A program made the position numbers and the translations under genes. Shown one piece after another: positions 48,069 to 60,586 of a stretch of 64,000 nt of DNA. The first letter of the stretch is position 1. The number at the start of each line of letters is the position of its first letter. The notes beneath the pieces are model-generated. The model saw only the letters and a list, made by a program, of their open reading frames with translations. It was not told where the DNA came from and searched no databases. This DNA is from Tamarix chinensis (taxonomy: Eukaryota; Streptophyta; Magnoliopsida; Caryophyllales; Tamaricaceae): assembly GCA_030549775.1 (NCBI GenBank), contig CM060174.1:15046193-15110192 (forward strand). Direction: 5' to 3'.

Positions 48069-48810
48069 GAAAGGAGTACAACATAATACAATATACTACA
48101 TAATGCATTATAATACACCAAGAATGCAATATCATATGCATATTAATATAGCATAGTATACTTTCATATATCCAAATATAATATAATATTTTTAAAATAG
48201 AGTACAATATGCTTAAAATATAGTACATTGCATTTAAAAAATCATATATTATATCAGTTTTTGAACAATTTGGTAAAAAAAGGTAAAATCAAATATCCTC
48301 TCTTGTTACAACTAGATATTTCCAAATTTAATTTTTAGATATCATAATGAATTTTTGGATCTTAGATTTTTCACACAACCCTATTCACCTCCACCAAACA
48401 AATCTTCCTTCAACCACCTCCACCCTCATTGACGCCCTACCAACACCCCAATTCAATTTCAAATAGGTCAAAAACTTAAGACTAACAATGCCAAAACAAC
48501 TATTAAGTTTAATTAATCATGAACTATGATATATTGACGATTTAACCTAAACAACCACCTCGTAACTATTGAATTACCTTCAACAACCATCACTTTTGTT
48601 GTTTCCTTCTTTCATTTCTTCTTTTTTCATTTCATCCCCTCCATCTTTTCATCTCTCTCTAGGAAAAACCACTAGATCCACAACATTGCTCATATAAAGA
48701 GAACTTTCATATATATGCTAAATTGAAGGAAGTAAAAGTAATTATATTGCATTTATGGTTTCACTAGAAGATAAAAGAAGAGGGAAACAACAATTGAACT
48801 TTTAGATAGG

Positions 48811-48970
48811 ATGAGGTTTGGTCTAGTGGTAAAGACCAACTCTTGGGTACCAGATGTCCTATGTTCAAATCCCCTCCCTCTCCCTCAGTATTATAACACC
48901 TTTATGATATATCCACCTATATTGTAATTTGTACTTACCTTTACGGGCCTCTTATGAATCTAAAAAAAAT
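48811..48970 (+). mobile_element. tRNA-derived SINE
   Basis: TGGTCTAGTGGTAAAG (48819-48834) is a clear pol III A box, and TGTTCAAATCCCC (48862-48874) a clear B box, spaced as in tRNA genes. It is followed by a non-tRNA body with ACGGGCCTCTTATGAATCT, ending in an A-run at about 48961-48968. A full tRNA fold is not present. The flanking duplication is not exact. Confidence 0.8.
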
Positions 48971-48976
48971 AATTAA

Positions 48977-49785
48977 AATTTTAGGTTAAATATTTGACAA
49001 TAAATAAACAATGTCATTAATAATTCCTCTAAATAGAGGCAGCAAATAATTTCATCCATCATCATCGGCGTCTTCACCCTCTTCCTAAAAAAACAAAGTA
49101 AAACTCGGGGGGAAGCCAAGCTAGCATGCCTCTAAAGTGCTGCAATCATAGTTATACAATTTTGGCACATAATGTTACACACTTATAATTTAATTTTTAG
49201 ATCCATAGAGGTAAACTAAAAAAAAACTCAATTTCTTTGATGTTTTGATGACCACAATCATGATTTGGTAGCCAAGGCATCACTAAAACAATTAAAAAAA
49301 TTTGTCATATTCTCTCTTCTAATTTCTTCAATTTAGGGCTTCAATTTTTAAACCCTTTAGAAGAAATGTGGAATTTACGGCTTATTTAGTTTGTGGCTTT
49401 TTTGTCGATGACCTAACGAAGGTAAGAGAAGGTAGGAGGGAGATTGTTGTGGTTGTTTGGTTGTGGTGTAGATCTTGCTTGGTTGAGGATGATGTCATGG
49501 TTCTTTTAATCTAAAGGTGTGAGGAGATAAAACAATGAGCAATGAGGATTAGGGAAGCACATTTTAGCCCATTCAAATAAAAATATCATTTAACTTTGAT
49601 ATACTTAACTGACACCTCAACAAATTAAATGGAAATGTTAACATAAGGGTGTGCAGTAAAATAAAAACACAATGACATCTTATATAAAAAAAATGGCTAA
49701 GGGTATATGGTTCTTTTTGTTAATTATAAGGGTATCTCATACATTATTCCTATGTTTAATAAATATCATGTATTGAATCTTTTTT
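48977..49785. other. Intergenic stretch, no gene seen
   Basis: AT-rich, with no conserved reading frame and no recognised element. It leads into a minisatellite. Confidence 0.4.
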
Positions 49786-49789
49786 ATTT

Positions 49790-50165
49790 ATCAATTAAAT
49801 GGAGACCATGTAATATTATATATTGTTTGATGTTCTTATATTTAACTATTGCCATATTGTCACCTCAACAGAATTTCACCTCAATAACTATATGATGCCC
49901 TTACACTTACCTGCCTTGCTATTTTCACCTCAATAAACTTTCAATCAAATGGAGACCATATGATATTAAGCACCATTTGATACTCTTACACTTATTTATG
50001 GTATTATCACCTCAACAAAATTTAAATCAATTGGATATCATGTAATATTATGTACTAATTGATACCTTTACACTTATTAGTAGTGGTATCGTCGCCTCAG
50101 CATACATTAAATCAAAAGAAGATCCTCTAATATTATTTATTGTTTAATACCCTTGCATTTATGAT
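49790..50165. repeat. Degenerate 80-86-bp minisatellite
   Basis: Units of the form AATCAAATGGAGACCATGTAATATTATxxxTTGATACCCTTACACTTAT...TCACCTCAACA recur about four and a half times. The GGAGACC-type word and variants fall near 49800, 49951, 50031 and 50117. Units are diverged. It ends about 10 bp before the giant LTR-like copy C. Confidence 0.7.
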
Positions 50166-51146
50166 ATGATACTAACTACAACACCCCTAAAATGAATAAT
50201 TAAAATTTTTCATTTGTTATGGAAGGTCATGTACTAAAAATAAGGGGTGCTACCGCCATGATCACTACAAGATTAACCCCTGGCCAATCTGACCACAAAG
50301 TTAAAGGTACAAAAATTATTAAAAAGGATGGTTAATAAAAACTATAATAATTCAACATTAATTAATAAAAGCTAGAGTACGCAAGTGTTAAAGTTAATAC
50401 ATAATTGAAATAAAGTACAACACCATGCCCACTATAGGGATATAAAAATGGTACAAATAACGGAAATCAATAAGTCTGGAGAATACCCTCTTGAACCCCA
50501 CACCAAATACACCAACTTGTCACTCTGCCCCACCTAAGGCATCATACACATCAAAATCAACAAGGGCATCATTAAAATGCCCAAAAAATTCTAATTTTAA
50601 GAATATTAGTTAAATAAGGATTTATTAGAAAAATTAATTAAATAAATTATTTTTATTTAAAATAAAGGGAATTAATTACGAAAAAATAAGATGAAAATAA
50701 TACATATTTTAATTAGGAAAAATTAGGGTATTTTGCTAATTAAAATGGAATTTAGGAAAAATCTTTCAAAAATATATATATTTAGCCTAAAAAAGGAATT
50801 AAATATTATTTTATTTAAATATTATTATTTTTAAATATTCAAAAATACCAAAATAATCTAAATAACCAACTCACCTATTTTTCTTTTTCCTTTTTTCCTT
50901 TTTCCTTTTCTTTCTTTCTTTTCCTTCTTTTTGTTTCTTCTCTTTTTTCTCTTCTTTTTCCCTGGAATTGGGCCTGCCTTCCTGCGGCCCATTTCCTTTC
51001 CTTCTCTTTTCTTCTTCGGCATAGCCCAACCCGGGACGCCGCGTTTTGTTTATTTTCACCCGTCACCGGTCTGGTTCTCCCCCTCTCCCTTTTTTTTCTT
51101 TCTTTTCTTCCTAGACTGCTTGTCCACTCGTCCTTCCTTCCTTCCG

Positions 51147-51236
51147 TCCTCCTCCTCCTCCTCCTCCTCCTCCTCCTCCTCCTCCTCCTCCTCCTCCTCC
51201 TCCTCCTCCTCCTCCTCCTCCTCCTCCTCCTCCTCC
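51147..51236 (+). repeat. (TCC)30 microsatellite
   Basis: An uninterrupted TCC run of about 90 bp inside copy C, followed by a short CCTCCTCCCCT transition and then the TTC tract. Confidence 0.95.
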
Positions 51237-51257
51237 CCTCCTCCTCCCCTCCTCTCC

Positions 51258-51602
51258 TTCTTCTTCTTCTTCTTCTTCTTCTTCTTCTTCTTCTTTCTTC
51301 TTCTTCTTCTTCTTCTTCTTCTTCTTCTTCTTCTTCTTCTTCTTCTTCTTCTTCTTCTTCTTCTTCTTCTTCTTTCTTCTTCTTCTTCTTCTTCTTCTTC
51401 TTCTTCTTCTTCTTCTTCTTCTTCTTCTTCTTCTTCTTCTTCTTCTTCTTCTTCTTCTTCTTCTTCTTCTTCTTCTTCTTCTTCTTCTTCTTCTTTCTTC
51501 TTCTTCTTCTTCTTCTTCTTCTTCTTCTTCTTCTTCTTCTTCTTCTTCTTCTTCTTCTTCTTCTTCTTCTTCTTCTTCTTCTTCTTCTTCTTCTTCTTCT
51601 TC
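51258..51602 (+). repeat. (TTC)n/(GAA)n tract, about 345 bp
   Basis: Roughly 114 TTC units broken only by three single-T insertions near 51295, 51374 and 51495. Together with the TCC run it forms about 450 bp of pure pyrimidine on one strand. Poly-Ser/Phe/Leu and poly-Glu/Lys/Arg open frames on the two strands are artefacts of this tract. Confidence 0.97.
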
Positions 51603-51886
51603 CTCCTCCCTCCCTTTCTCCCTTCCCTATCGACCTGCAATGTCCCGAGATTGATGCCGCTGGCTACACTCGATTTGAGCGGCCACTTTCCGTTCTCTCC
51701 CTCATCGATTCAACAGCCACTCTGACCCAACCCACTCCACTCTCTTCTCGCACACAGTCCCTTCTTTCTTGGCCAACCTTCCTTGCCACGTTTGACTCGC
51801 GCCAGCCTCTCGTTGCCACCGGTTAACCCTAACCTACCTACCCCGATTCTTCCATCTCCCCTCTGAATTTAGCCCTCCTTTAGCTC

Positions 51887-51894
51887 TATAAATA
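51887..51894 (+). promoter_or_regulatory. TATA box of giant LTR-like copy C
   Basis: CTCTATAAATATCCCC lies about 1.7 kb from the sense start, downstream of the pyrimidine tract. The same CTATAAATA(C/T)CCC box occurs on the minus strand of copy D at 58045-58052, in the matching place relative to its purine/pyrimidine tract. This suggests a true LTR promoter. Confidence 0.55.
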
Positions 51895-52629
51895 TCCCCA
51901 TAACTAGCCTTGGTCAAGCCTTTTTCCCGAAACCCAGAATTTTCCCCCTTTGCACCGCCGCCCAATCAGACACCCATTTTACCGTCGTTGGCCAATGCCA
52001 CCGCCCACTCCCCCCACCTAAGCACTCCCTGCTCCACCCTTTAACTAACTACACCACCCTTCTCCCTCAATTTTCCCTATATGAGCCACCTCGTTCATGC
52101 AAAATAACCTCCTCGATAAACCCTTCCTTCCACATCCGCCGCCCTTCGCACCACCATTAGCCACCACTTCCGCCATAATCACCACCTCCTACACCTCCCA
52201 ACCTGCTCTGTAGACTCTCCTCTACCTTCCCCTACCCTTCTTTTCCTCTTTCTCCCCCTCCTCTCTTTCTCTCCTTCTTCCACTTTCGGCCACCACAACC
52301 ACCGCAGTGCGCCGCCACCCTCATTCTACTCCTCTCTATCTAGGCAACCATAAACACCCCAACTCCCACCCTCTCCTTTTCCTAACACTCAACTTTCTCT
52401 CTATTCTTATATTTTTTCGGCCACTGCCAACCCCACTGTGCACCATCACTGGTGCCGCCTGTCAACACCAACCCAAGGTGTTACCCTAAACCCTCTCAAC
52501 CCTTTTATCCTATTTATACAAGCTTTATATAATTTATTTTATCATATTTCCTTTATTTCAATTATATTATTATTATTGTTGTTGTTTTTGTTGTTATTAA
52601 GGGCTGAAGCCTTATTCTATTTGTATTTG

Positions 52630-52633
52630 ATTA

Positions 52634-52672
<39 letters not shown>

Positions 52673-52772
52673 CATTATTATTATTATTATCATTATTATT
52701 ATAATTAATAGTATTATTATTATTTCAAAGTAGGGTCAAAAACCTACTTTACATTATTTTTGATTTATACTA

Positions 52773-52803
<31 letters not shown>

Positions 52804-53065
52804 TATTTCATATTACTGTTGTTGTTGTTGTTGTTGTTGTTATTAATTTGGTGAAGGGTCGAAACCCTTATTTCACCATTTATTTCAAACTATATTGTTG
52901 TTGTTGTTGTTTTTGTTATTATTATTATTATTATTATGATTGTTATAATTATTATTATTTTTAGTATCATCATTATTATTAGGGTAAAATCTTCAAACCT
53001 TATAATCAACTTTTACAATATTACTATTATTACTTTTATCTTTAGAAAAATTAGTAATTAGTTAA

Positions 53066-53141
<76 letters not shown>

Positions 53142-53142
53142 T
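52630..53142 (+). repeat. TTA/TTG microsatellite cluster in copy C
   Basis: Runs of TTA (about 52632-52710 and 53067-53142) and TTG (about 52816-52840 and 52895-52915) are separated by repeated AGGGT(C/A)(A/G)AAA(C/A)CCT-type short segments. Confidence 0.9.
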
Positions 53143-54585
53143 TATCTAAAACCCTAATCTTAGAATGAATTAGGAAATAATAGTATTTTTAGTAGGAGGG
53201 AACCTAATCTTTAGTTTTTCTCTCATATAGGTGAGACCAGTCAAAGCCCTAAGGAGACGTAGGAGCATGCTCCAAGACCGGTGTCATATTAGGTAAGGGT
53301 GTAGCTAAGGCCGTATGTATGTAATGTATCTTATATGCCTTTTATGCCATGTGCCATAATATGTGATGTATATTATGTGTATTGTTATAACTATTTTATG
53401 TATGGTGCAACTTGGAGTTGAGGTACGTTATGTGTTATCTTATGATTTATATATGATATGTTTGTGTTGTGATTGTGATGTGATATGATGTGACCCTGTA
53501 AGATATGCATGCTAGGTTATATAATATGATGATATGGACTGAAATGATGTGGAGTTGACCTAAATGTTACATGACCATAAATGGAAGGATCTAAGGTTTT
53601 GTATGGAGGAATCTAGGGTTTTGTATGGCAGAATCTAGGGTTTCGCATGGAAGAACCTAATTACTTATGGAAGAATCTAGGGTTTGAATGGGTGAATCTA
53701 GGGTTTCACATGGGAGTTTTAGGGTTTGCATGAAAAAAGTTTGAAGGGTTACATAGGATGTGTAAAGTCAACATGGGGGTGAAATTTACGTATAGAAAGT
53801 TGATTTGGGATGTGAGGAAGGTAACGGGAGTATTGTTTGGGTGTTTGAACACTATGGAGGGAAAATAGTACATGGAACAATATAAGGGTACATAGGAGAC
53901 CGAGCTAAGGTTTGGTGTGGCTAGCTAGGGTTGGTGTGGCTACTTAGGGTTTCGTGGTCACACGTGTACTTGGTAAGTAAAGTGTGATGATGAGGGTGGA
54001 ATCTATGGGTTGTGATGTGTGGAGTGTTAAAAGGATTTGGGTTTTGTGAGGTGGAGTAAGATGGGCCACTTAGGCTTGAATGAGGGTTTCGGAATAAAAC
54101 CCTAGAGTGAGACGATGAGTGGACTTGGAAGTGTAAGGTAGTGGGCCTTGACCACATACATGGCAGATGGGCTCTAGTGTGAGTTAGGGTAAAGAGGAAA
54201 GGATGTTGGGCCAAGTTAGGTGGTGTAGGAGTCTTACGATGTGATACGGGTCCTTTTGAAGGATAAGCGTAGATGGAGTTAGTCATTCATGTCTAGGGTT
54301 AAAATTCTAAACAAGACACTTAAGACATTAATCATGTAAAGTGAAAGATTATTGAGCTGGGTCTAAGCCGATCTACCAATTAGGAATAGTGGTTAGGGTG
54401 TTCCACCCTATAAGTGTTTGATCCACTAGTTATAATAGTGGTCTGAAGCTTTATGCCCTGTGTGTTTTTGGCCCATCGGTAATAATAGTGGGGGATTCTG
54501 AGCTCAATAAACCAAACCCTGAGTTTGCTAAGACACATAAAAGACACTAAATACTTACAGCGGAACACCATGTGAGCAGGGGCCA

Positions 54586-54715
54586 GACCGATCCACCAGC
54601 GTATAATAGTGGTTAGGGTATGTTACCCTATAAGTGACCGATCCACCAGCTATAATAGTGGTTACGGCATGTTGCCCTATAAGTGACCGATCCATCAGCT
54701 AAAATAGTGGAGTTC
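54586..54715. repeat. 49-50-bp tandem units in copy C
   Basis: GACCGATCCACCAGC...ATAATAGTGGTTA units begin at 54586, 54636 and 54685, a 49-50-bp period. More diverged units extend back to about 54365. They are the reverse complement of the GGTGGATCGGTC modules in copies A and D. Confidence 0.85.
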
Positions 54716-55452
54716 CTATACTTGCATGGATGTAATAAAAAGTATGGTGTGAAATGAGTATCAATAAGAGATTAATTAATTAATTAATTTGGACTATAAA
54801 TGGGCCTTTATGTTTTTACTTGAATGCTCGTGTGCTATTACATTATCATATTAGATTATATGCTTTTGTATTGGCCTTAGTGTACGGTTACCTTACTTAG
54901 TACATAGCGTACTGATCACCCTTTTCATGGGTGCTGCTTATTCCCACGAATAAGAGGCCCATCTGACGTGGTGCAGGTAGGTGATGCTTATTTTGATGCC
55001 TTTGATATCCATGAGGCATCAGGCGGGGCTGAGTGCTAAGCCGGACCTAGGTCATGGACTGGGAGTGGCGCGGACGAATTTTCTCTCTATGTTATTTTAT
55101 TCCCTTATGTTATTTCTTTCATGTATTTGATTTTTCTAGAATTAAATTTTATCGTGTAGACATTATTTCCTTTTAAGGAACTTTAATTTTGTACTTTGGG
55201 ATATGTAAACTTTTTATGTGTACTCTGATTTCTGTGTTATGATCCTTCTAGTTCTTTCTATGAACTCTTCATTTAAGTATTGATTAAGTTTAACAAACAT
55301 CCTTTTTAGCCTTAGCACTTGATATTAGAACAATAAGAGTGAACTGGTCTGGTACTAAGTGTGGTGGTAACATTCCCAAAATTCACAAGTTCTAATATAA
55401 TTTAATTGCTTCCGTTTTTTTTTTAAAAAATAATGAATTTTGAGGTGTTACA

Positions 55453-58400
55453 ATCATCTCCTACCTGCACAGACTCAAGAGAGGTCACTTCTCGTGGGAA
55501 TGAGAAGTACCCATAATAGGGGTGATCAATATGCTACATATTGAGTAAAGTAACCATATAGCTAAGACAAGGCATATCATATAAAGGCAGATAATGCAAG
55601 TAGTAAGTCAATTAGATTAATCATCATTATGAGAATTTAGGCCATTAATTCCATCTTTACACATCTCTCAAATTATATCCATGTGAGTACAGGAACCCCA
55701 CTATTATAGCCGATGGATCGGAAATACAACTCTAGGGCAAAATGTACCTACACACCATTATTTGCCCATGGATCGGTCTGGCCCCAACTCACATGGTATT
55801 TTACTATAAGTGATTAGTATCTTCCCCATAATTTTTTATCAACCAAGGTTTGGTTTATTAAGCTCGAGATCCCCCACTATTATAGTCAATGGATCGGAAT
55901 ACATCTCTAGGATAGGATGCACTTGACTACTACTATTTACCGGTGGATTGGTCTCTAGGGCAAAAATGCTCCTGGTCGCTATTATCGCTGGTGGATCGGT
56001 CTGGACTCGGCTCAATAGTCTTCCACTTTAAATGGTTAGTATTTTATTTGTGTCTTATTCAATAAGTTTCCCCTTCAATTAGACATGCATGTCCTAATGG
56101 AATTCATTGATTCATTATCACTTTTCCACCCCAGACTTCCTGAATATCCTTATCCCATAACTTAGGACCTTTATACACCCCAAGACTCCAAGACCCCTTT
56201 TTTCTCCTTCCACCCTACTCACCATGAACCCAAAAGCTTCCACACATATGGTTCAAGGTCCACATTCCCATTTCTCCACCTAGGCTCACCATTGCCTACT
56301 AGGGTTTTCCTTTGAAACCCTAATCTGGCATATTTGTCCCTACTCTCTCATTTTCCTATATAGCCCATACCCCCCTTGATTCCAACGCCATCACTCCACT
56401 CAACCCACTCAAAACATTACAATCCTACTCTCTAACTTCCACATGTAATGATGAACCCTAGCCGGTTATCCAAAAAACCCTAATACACCCCTTTTCTTTT
56501 ACGTATTCCCTCCATACACAAACTCCACCCTCCTTTTCACTTAACTCTCACCCTCCATATGACACACTCCTAATCACAACCCAAAATCCAACCAACCTCC
56601 TTAAAATCTCTCATAAAACCCCTATACTTAGGGTTTTCCCCCAAAAACCTTATTTAGGCTCCCATACACACTTCCACTAACCCACATACTATATCTTCCC
56701 CAAGAACTCCAATCACCCCAAAAATACTCTTTCCTTTCCATATTTAACCCTCAAACTAACTTTTTTTATGCAAGCTTTTACCCTATGTAAAGACTAAACA
56801 CCCCATGCAAGACTCACACTTCCCACGTAGGACTTTTGCCTTAACTTCTCATTTTATTACTTTCTTCTCTTATTTTCTCACCCATATTTCATAATGCACT
56901 TAGGTTATTTGTCTCCACTTCTCCTTACTCACTCCACTCTCTTTATTTCTTTTAGGTTCCTCACCACCACTCAACCCACCTAAGTCCTCTAAGATTATAT
57001 GGCATACCATAAAAACCATTCATAAGAGTATTTCATACATAACAAATCATATCACCCATATTATACATAATATAAATCATATACAACATACTTTAGCTCC
57101 TTGCAAGCCAAACTGCACTACACACATATTTAGTTCACATTCACATGTAATTACACAACACATACCATTACACCCATAAGCACATAATTCATAACAAACC
57201 CAAAGCCTTATATATATATATCCCTACCTAATAGGACACCAAGCTTGGAGCACAAATCCTATGCCTCCTCACGGAAAGAGCTTTGCTCACAGCCTATAAA
57301 AATAACATACTAGTCATTGAAACCTTCTTCTTACTCCTTTTTCCTTTTTCTTTATTTCCCTAATTAAATATTGGTAATAATTTTAATAATAATAATAATG
57401 TTAATAATAATAAAATATTTAAAATAAAATATACTAGGTAAGTAAAAGGGATAAGGGCATAACTAGAAGGGATAGCAGACAAGGGGCGGTGGTAGCGGTG
57501 CACGGCAGTGATAGTGGTGGTAATTGAAAAGAAAGGGTTTTGGGGTTGGGAAATAGGATAGGAGCTAGGTATTCTTGGGTGGTAGGGTTTCTAAGTCAAA
57601 GGGGGTTGTGGTGGTGGTAGTGATGTCTCATGGTAATAGCACAGACAATGGCTATAGTGGTGGCCAAGAGGAAAAAAGGGAAAAGGATGAGGAAAGAGGG
57701 GAAGGAAATGGGAAATGGTGGTGTGGAAAGGTAGGGGAAGGTTTCATAGGAAGGAAGGGAGGTAGTGAGTGTGGTGGTTGATGTAGTGGTGGTAGAGTAG
57801 GTGGCGAAAATGGGTGCAAAAAGGCGATGAAAATGGGTACATAAGTGGGGAGAGAAGAGGAGGGGGTGTTAAGGACAAGAGAGTGTCTTATTGGGTGGAG
57901 GGCTATGTAGGGAAGAGGAAGGGAGGGTATGGAGATGGTGGCGCGGCATGATGGATAAGGTGGGGGCAGCTGAAGGGGTTGTGCAAGTAAGGCTAGGGTG
58001 TGTGTTTAATTAGCAGAAAAAGAGAGAATTGAGGATGCAAGGGGTATTTATAGGAGGAAGGGGATCAATGTAGGATAGTGCCAATTGCACACCCTATTGG
58101 TCCAGATGAGGAAAAGGGGAGGAGAGAGAGAGGGACGAAGATGCGAAGTAGCCATGCCTGCACCTCTGATCAGGTGGAGGTTGAAGATAAGGGTAAAAGC
58201 CAAAAAGGGAAGAAGGAAAAGAAAGAAGGGAGAAAAGGGGAAAAGAGGGGGAAACAGGCATGGGCACCTGTGATGGGCCGCGCAGAGGAAAAGAAAACAA
58301 AGAAGAGATTGGACTGAGGGAGGGAAAGGAAAGAAGATGGGGGGGAAGGAGGGACTAGGCTTGCAGGCTAGTCAGGAGAGGGAGGGGAAAGAAAGATAAA

Positions 58401-58529
58401 AAAAAGAAAAGGAAGAAAAAGAGAAAGAAAAAGAAGAAAAAAGGAAAGAAAAAGGAAAAATTAGGTTGGTAGGGTAGTTTGAGATTTTATTTTTTAGACT
58501 TTAGTAATAATAAAAATTAGTGATAATAA
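55453..58529 (-). mobile_element. Giant LTR-like element, copy D, left part (inverted relative to C)
   Basis: Reverse-complement homology to copy C starts at once. The CTACCTGCAC...GTGGGAATGAGAAGTACCC segment at 55460-55515 matches the reverse complement of about 54915-54985. GATGGATCGG tandem units follow at 55700-56010, then the AGGACACCAAGCTTGGAGCA segment near 57232 and the purine-rich tract at 57480-58450. About 450 bp of the sense 3' end are missing at the junction with copy C. It is interrupted at 58529 by a LINE. Confidence 0.7.
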
Positions 58530-58562
58530 AAAGAAAATTATTTTCTCTCGTCAGAGATTCCT

Positions 58563-59800
58563 GTGAAAGCTGGATTGAGGGTTCAAAATTGCTTGCAGCT
58601 ATTATCCATCGCAAGAAATAACCACCGGAAGAAGCCATCCTCGATAGCTAAGAAAGGATCCAGGTCTCGGTGCACAAAAACTCCTTTGATAGGACTGACT
58701 AGCGAAAACTCTGAGTTGAAGCCTAGAAATACCATGGATGAGGAGGTGAGTATCGTGCGAAGAATACTGCATACTTCTCCTATAGAACCTACATTAGTTA
58801 TGAAATTAAGAATTCACCAGGAAAAACCAAGATTCAAGAAGACAATCACCAAGAGATGCGAACTGATCTCAATTACCCAAACTTAAGTTGGAGGGAATTC
58901 ATATGCAAAACTGTCGGGAGCAATCTTTCCTTAACCTTTCATATTCTCCATATATCATTAAGAATGGAATTGTAAAGGCCAAATGTAACCGTAAGAACTT
59001 GTGAGAGAAGAGGAAAAATGGGCACACACATTAATTAGTATGGTTGCTGGATATTTACCTATCCTCACTCAATTGAGAAAGTTTGTTGAGGCTCAATGGA
59101 CTCAGTCCCCCTCCCCCACACACAGATTTACCCCCATGATCAAGGCTTCTTCTTCTTTAGATTTCAATCTAAACAGGTTTGTCTTACTATCTTGAAAAGA
59201 ATTTGTGGTCTTTTAGGATTTAACCATTGCTTATGAAGAAATGGAACCCAATGCTACCACTGGATGACATAGAATGGAGGAAGATACCCCTTTGGATCAC
59301 CCTTCTAGGATAACATGCTAGTCTGCAGACTCCTTAAGTCAAATTGGGAGTTGCTTGGGTGTGTTAATTTGTGCTGACATAATCACTGTTACTCGTAGTA
59401 GAATATCATATCCAAGGATACTAGTAGAAATAGATGTTAGCAAAACAATTGTGAATTTTTTTTAATTGATACACCTATAGGTATAATAACTCAAAAAGTG
59501 AATTATGATTGGAGGCCTAAGTATTGCATCAAATGTGACAGAGCAGGACATGATATTGTATAATGCAAACCGCTTGCACTTCTATCAAATCATGGAGATG
59601 TGAAAGTTGGAGACTAAAAAATATTCAAGTGCAACAAACTACCCATGACACTAAACTTTCTCTACCTAACAAGGGAAAAAGCATCTTGAAGGATGACACA
59701 GACCTGATGACTTACAAGGACTCCCTTAATGATCTAATCTTCCCTCCTCTTCCATCGAATCAAGGAAAAGTGGGCACATCATCTAAAGGAGGTCATCCCT
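58563..59800 (+). pseudogene. LINE ORF1 remnant with CCHC knuckle
   Basis: Broken frames with basic stretches (58563-58886). The piece YDWRPKYCIKCDRAGHDIV carries a CX2CX4HX4C knuckle at 59525-59566, with one stop codon just before the last Cys. The W-P-x-C-xx-C context is typical of plant L1-type ORF1. Nucleic-acid binding is inferred. Confidence 0.75.
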
Positions 59801-59810
59801 CTTTCACCAA

Positions 59811-60559
59811 ATGAAGCTTGCAACATGGAATATTAGAGGAGCTTGCTCTCCTCTGAGGCAAAAGGATCTATTTAAGTTCTTATGAACACATACCCTTTCT
59901 GTTATTGGTCTAATTGAAACTAGGTTAAAGCATAGTAAGGTAGATGTAGCACATAAAAAAATAGCTCTGCATTTTAATTTTCACACAAATCATTCTTCTT
60001 ATTATAATGGAAGAATAATGCTCCTTTGGAATCCCACTATTATATCATTAATAGTCCTATTTGAATCTGGGCAATATATTCATCGTGTAGTGAATGATTT
60101 ACTAACTCAAACTAGTATTTTGGTGACTTTTGTATATGGGTATAATTCTAGTATTGAGAGAAAACACCTTTGGTGTGGGTTAAAAATCTCAGTAAACAGG
60201 TAGATAGAGCCTGTATAATTCTTGGCAATTTTAATGCAATCCTCTCTACTATTGAGAAAATGGGTGGTTTGGTTCATGAAGGTGAAATGGATGACTTTGC
60301 TACTTGCCTGCAAAGATGTGGGGTTGGACCTATTCCTATAGTTGGTCCACTCTTCACATGGTTAAATAATCGACATCCTCCCTACAGAGTTCAATGTAAT
60401 CTCGATAGAGGTCTTGGCAGTCAAATTTTATTCCATAAATTCCCTAATGCAGGAATTGAGGTCATGGAGCACTGCCTCTTTGACCATGCCTGTCTTATCC
60501 TTACTATCAAGCAGGATGAGCACCAAAGGAAAAATCCTTTTAAATTTTGCAATTATTAG
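59811..60559 (+). pseudogene. LINE endonuclease domain (decayed)
   Basis: Opens MKLATWNIRGACSP at 59811. IGLIETRLK (catalytic Glu region) comes after one stop, then TFVYGYNSS. After a frameshift near 60170 come IILGNFNAIL, GPLFTWLNN, a NLDRGL piece and a FDHACLIL piece. The order is that of AP-like endonucleases. The GDFN position reads GNFN and the SDH position reads FDH, so active-site residues are altered. Confidence 0.85.
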
Positions 60560-60586
60560 ACAAATCATGATGAGTTTCTACACACA

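Larger units (their letters stand above)
50177..55452 (+). mobile_element. Giant LTR-like element, copy C (complete)
   Basis: A 5276-bp block beginning TACAACACCCCTAAAATG (expected TGTAACACCCC with two transitions) and ending TGAATTTTGAGGTGTTACA. It has the same inverted-symmetric ends as copy A. Internal order is pyrimidine tract, TATA-like box, CCACC-rich region, TTA microsatellites, a conserved segment around 53230-53330, GATCCACCAG...TAATAGTGG tandem units, and a conserved 3' segment with GTGATGCTTATTTTGATGCC. No coding region survives translation. Flanks CTAAC (left) and ATCAT (right) do not match, and the right end abuts copy D directly. Confidence 0.75.

Noticed and set aside
48811..48880. 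A functional tRNA gene
   Set aside because: A and B boxes are present but no acceptor or anticodon stem can be formed; the downstream body and A-run mark a SINE.
50931..51725. 264-residue open frame of poly-Ser/Phe/Leu and, opposite, a 194-residue poly-Glu/Lys/Arg frame
   Set aside because: Both are read-through of the TCC/TTC triplet tract; no start context, domain or conservation is expected.
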